Below are positions 13,846 to 15,664 of a DNA stretch of 15,664 nucleotides, in pieces. Position 1 is the first letter of the stretch; each line of letters starts with the position of its first letter. The notes under the pieces are model-generated. The model did not search any database and was not told where the DNA came from. It saw only the letters and a program-made list of their open reading frames with translations. The position numbers and the translations under genes are program-made. The DNA is from Nitrospira sp. (GTDB lineage Bacteria; Nitrospirota; Nitrospiria; Nitrospirales; Nitrospiraceae), in the NCBI GenBank assembly GCA_025363325.1, contig JANYEF010000401.1, forward strand, positions 1 through 15,664. The letters run 5' to 3'.

Positions 13846-14196
13846 GGGCATTACTCCTGGCAGGCCATAGAATACTCTGTGAGATGGAGGCGGCTTTCGC
13901 CATATGTGTGTCAGGACGTCTGCCTGTGACACCTCTGCATTGTGTCGTGGACATGCGTGTTGCGCCAGAAAATATCGATTTATTCTCCTTCGCCGAATAC
14001 CCCGCAGCTTCCGGCCTTCGTAGCCGAAGTGACTACTTCGGCGGAGTAGGCTGCTGCGGGGAGCGTCATTCCGAAGGGTGTGCCAATCGTCTGTCGTGGA
14101 CCAATGATGGAGCGACGGAAACTTTTCCTACAGTAGGCGGGAAGTGAACGTGCGTCTGGGGGAAAACCTATGTGAACAAGCTGCAGCTGATCGGGA
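13846..14196. other. Intergenic region with nested hairpin
   Basis: No gene is evident between the fibronectin III-domain gene and the membrane-protein gene; the ORFs here lack ribosome sites. The main structure is the nested hairpin at 14000-14061. Upstream of the fibronectin III-domain gene there is an AT-rich patch (about 13968-13988) that might hold a promoter, but I cannot define one. Confidence 0.45.
14000..14061. repeat. Nested hairpin upstream of the fibronectin III-domain gene
   Basis: Outer arms CCCCGCAGC (14000-14008) and GCTGCGGGG (14053-14061) pair perfectly. Inside, GCCGAAGT-GACT-ACTTCGGC (14023-14042) forms a perfect 8-bp stem with a 4-nt loop. It could be a terminator for the upstream minus-strand gene, but no U-tract follows, or a 5' structured leader or mobile palindrome. 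Confidence 0.5.
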
Positions 14197-14646
14197 TTAT
14201 GAGAAGAAGAGGGCCAGAAGGAGCAATCCGGTCAACGAGCAGAGCGCGGTGAAGTAGAGCGTGCCAGTTCGATCACCCAGCCAGGCGGTCTTCCACCCTT
14301 CAGGATAGAGCGCCTGACGTTCCACAACCAGACCCTCTTCATAAAATCCCAGTGCTTGCTCGAGCTGAACCAGAACCTGTTTGGCCTGCCGGTGACGGTA
14401 CTGCTGTTGAAGGATCAGTGCACAGAACAAGCCGCACCAAATCAGGCTCGCGAGCCCAATGAACAGGGTGTCGACGGACGTCAGCCGATCCTTCTGTGGG
14501 CTCAAGAGGAGCGCAAAGAGCATCGCGATCAGACCCAGTGAACCGTAGGCAGTGAGCAGCATCATCTGTTCGCGTCGTCGGTAGACCTCCTCTTTGTAAA
14601 GGGGATAGAGAACCGTCAAGACTTGTTGGACGCCTTCGGTAATCAT
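14197..14646 (-). CDS. Small integral membrane protein (three predicted helices)
   Basis: This 149-residue protein has three hydrophobic segments: about 30-50 (MLLTAYGSLGLIAMLFALLL), about 60-82 (LFIGLASLIWCGLFCALIL) and about 129-148 (LYFTALCSLTGLLLLALFF). A charged region (QQQYRHRQAKQVLVQLEQAL) between helices two and three looks like an amphipathic or coiled-coil cytoplasmic loop. The N-terminal YKEEVYRRREQ is basic, consistent with a cytoplasmic N-terminus. There is no recognisable family or catalytic motif. The ATG at 14646 has only a weak purine-rich (GATAGAG) ribosome site. It stands about 120 bp from the hydrolase gene on the same strand, with a strong hairpin between them, so it is probably transcribed separately. 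Function unknown. Confidence 0.78.
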   Translation of the reverse strand: MITEGVQQVLTVLYPLYKEEVYRRREQMMLLTAYGSLGLIAMLFALLLSPQKDRLTSVDTLFIGLASLIWCGLFCALILQQQYRHRQAKQVLVQLEQALGFYEEGLVVERQALYPEGWKTAWLGDRTGTLYFTALCSLTGLLLLALFFS

Positions 14647-14656
14647 GCTCTATCTA

Positions 14657-14676
14657 GCAAGATGCTGAAAAAATCC
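14657..14676. repeat. Possible solo arm of the B-type palindromic element
   Basis: GCAAGATGCTGAAAAAATCC resembles the left arm of element B1 (GCAGGATGGTGAAAACGATC...), differing at a few positions and by one base in length. No second arm is seen nearby. It lies just upstream of the membrane-protein start and may be a decayed copy; chance similarity is not excluded. Confidence 0.3.
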
Positions 14677-14719
14677 GCTCTCTTTGTCCGTCGTTCGTGA
14701 AGCAATTCCAGAATCTGTT

Positions 14720-14766
14720 GATCTGTTGATCTGTTGAATGTTCGGAATTCATCAGATCGACAGATC
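14720..14766. terminator. Strong hairpin after the alpha/beta hydrolase gene
   Basis: Two 20-nt arms (14720-14739 and 14747-14766) pair with two mismatches around a 7-nt loop (GTTCGGA). The stem begins 1 nt after the hydrolase stop codon on the minus strand. The left arm is part of three exact tandem copies of ATCTGTTG (14713-14736). There is no U-tract after the stem, so Rho-independent termination is uncertain; an mRNA-stabilising hairpin is as likely. Confidence 0.5.
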
Positions 14767-14767
14767 C

Positions 14768-15556
14768 TCAGATATCCTCCACTTCACACTTCACGGGGAG
14801 ATGCGTCACAAGCCAATCTCTGATCGACGTTGTCATGGTCTGAAAATCTTCGCCTCGTGTAAACTGGTGATCTGCGCCTGGCAGGAGATCCAGCCTCTTT
14901 GGACCTCCCAGCGCTTCACGCAATCGTTGGCTTTGATGGAGAGGGACACATTCATCCTGCTCACCCTGGACAATCAGTGTGGGCACGGTAATCCGTTCAG
15001 CCGGTCCATAGGCAATCTGTCTGAGGCAATCTTCGTAAAAGCCGTACTGCAAACGGACCCGATCCGGCCCTCCCATGATGTTCGGAATCGTGTCCGTGGC
15101 TTTCCACCGTGCCAACTCTTCTGGCCCGAATGTTAAACGAAGCTCTTCCGCAAAGTCCACCACCGGACATTTGAGGACCAGACAAGCGATATCGCGACGC
15201 TCGGCTGCCGTGAGGATGGCGACGAGCCCTCCAAAGCTTGAGCCGACGAGCCCGATTCGGTCATATCCCCTGGCGGTCACCAGATCCAATGCGGCTTGGG
15301 TTTGATGCACGGCCAGGGTAGTCGTGATCTCTTCGAACGGTCCGTCACTGTCTCCTTGGCCGAAAAAATCGAACCGAAAGGTCGCCAGGCCTCGTTCATT
15401 GAGGAGGCGGGTCAAAGTTCTGTTGGTCGTACTGTTCTTGCCGGAAAGAAATCCATGGCACAGCACGGCAAGACGCGTCGTCGGTCCGTCAGGCGTGCTC
15501 AGGATCGCGGCAATGCCGTGACCATGGCGATCATGAAACGTTAGGGCTTCTTCCAT
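14768..15556 (-). CDS. Alpha/beta hydrolase (serine aminopeptidase S33-like)
   Basis: This is a 262-residue cytoplasmic protein from the ATG at 15556; a TTG at 15571 would add five residues, and neither start has a clear ribosome site. Key features in order: LAVLCHGFLSGKNS (oxyanion-hole HGF), FRFDFFGQGDSDG, the nucleophile elbow GSSFGG (Ser of GxSxG), an acidic triad residue in VQGEQDECVP, and the catalytic His in GADHQF. Cap-region residues lie between these (about 125-190). It is close to the serine aminopeptidase/monoacylglycerol lipase-like group that cleaves esters or small peptides. The substrate cannot be told from sequence. No signal peptide. The stop is followed at once by a strong hairpin. 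Confidence 0.92.
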   Translation of the reverse strand: MEEALTFHDRHGHGIAAILSTPDGPTTRLAVLCHGFLSGKNSTTNRTLTRLLNERGLATFRFDFFGQGDSDGPFEEITTTLAVHQTQAALDLVTARGYDRIGLVGSSFGGLVAILTAAERRDIACLVLKCPVVDFAEELRLTFGPEELARWKATDTIPNIMGGPDRVRLQYGFYEDCLRQIAYGPAERITVPTLIVQGEQDECVPLHQSQRLREALGGPKRLDLLPGADHQFTRGEDFQTMTTSIRDWLVTHLPVKCEVEDI

Positions 15557-15641
15557 AGAATAGTCGTTCAATCAATCAGGCTGCTGGGAAACTATTGTGG
15601 TACGCAACAACTTCGATGGCCCGCACGTCTGGGACAAGCCC

Positions 15642-15664
15642 GGTCTGTCTGGTTCATCTGGTTT
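15642..15664. repeat. Short TCTGGT direct repeats at the right edge
   Basis: TCTGGTTCA then TCTGGTTT follow GGTCTG, a short imperfect 9-nt periodicity that runs into the window end. It may be the start of a longer low-complexity repeat, which cannot be seen here. Confidence 0.25.

Overview
The window reads as a chromosomal segment of a Gram-negative, moderately GC-rich bacterium. It carries several exported proteins, two lipoproteins, an outer-membrane beta-barrel ending in Phe, and a sigma-54 activator. Its palindromic repeats and mix of exported hypothetical proteins recall Nitrospira (Nitrospirota). That assignment is inference from general resemblance, since no rRNA or other marker gene is present.

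Layout. 1-4853, all minus strand, is an envelope-protein block: a left-truncated exported protein with FPLY-type repeats, an exported lectin-fold-like protein, two lipoproteins in a tight pair (the downstream one DUF2846-like), a small zinc-ribbon protein, and a beta-barrel outer-membrane protein broken by a 1-nt frameshift near 4450. The gaps hold palindromic repeats, two of them near-identical copies 1.5 kb apart. 4854-6047 is almost gene-free. It contains a 181-bp element with terminal inverted repeats and a perfect 14-bp palindrome. 6048-10179 (minus) encodes a response-regulator-less sigma-54 enhancer-binding protein and, upstream of it, a MutS-like ATPase with predicted membrane segments in place of the mismatch-recognition domain. 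10221-10412 is a 192-bp element with perfect 17-bp terminal inverted repeats, between the MutS-like gene and prmA. 10421-12581 (plus) holds prmA, a MOSC-domain protein overlapping it by ATGA, and a class I methyltransferase behind an inverted-repeat element. 12586-12884 holds two opposed palindromic elements that share a core but have different arms. 12883-15556 (minus) encodes an exported Pro/Ser/Thr-rich protein with a C-terminal fibronectin III domain, a three-helix membrane protein and an alpha/beta hydrolase. The last is followed by a 20-bp-stem hairpin built from 8-bp tandem repeats.

How it fits together. I see no single pathway. The left part looks like a cell-envelope gene set. The centre and right hold housekeeping and accessory genes separated by small non-coding inverted-repeat elements. 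The most unusual features are that element population (conserved core, arms that differ between copies but pair within each copy), the FPLY-repeat exported protein, and the membrane-anchored MutS-like ATPase. The sigma-54 activator's target is not evident here.
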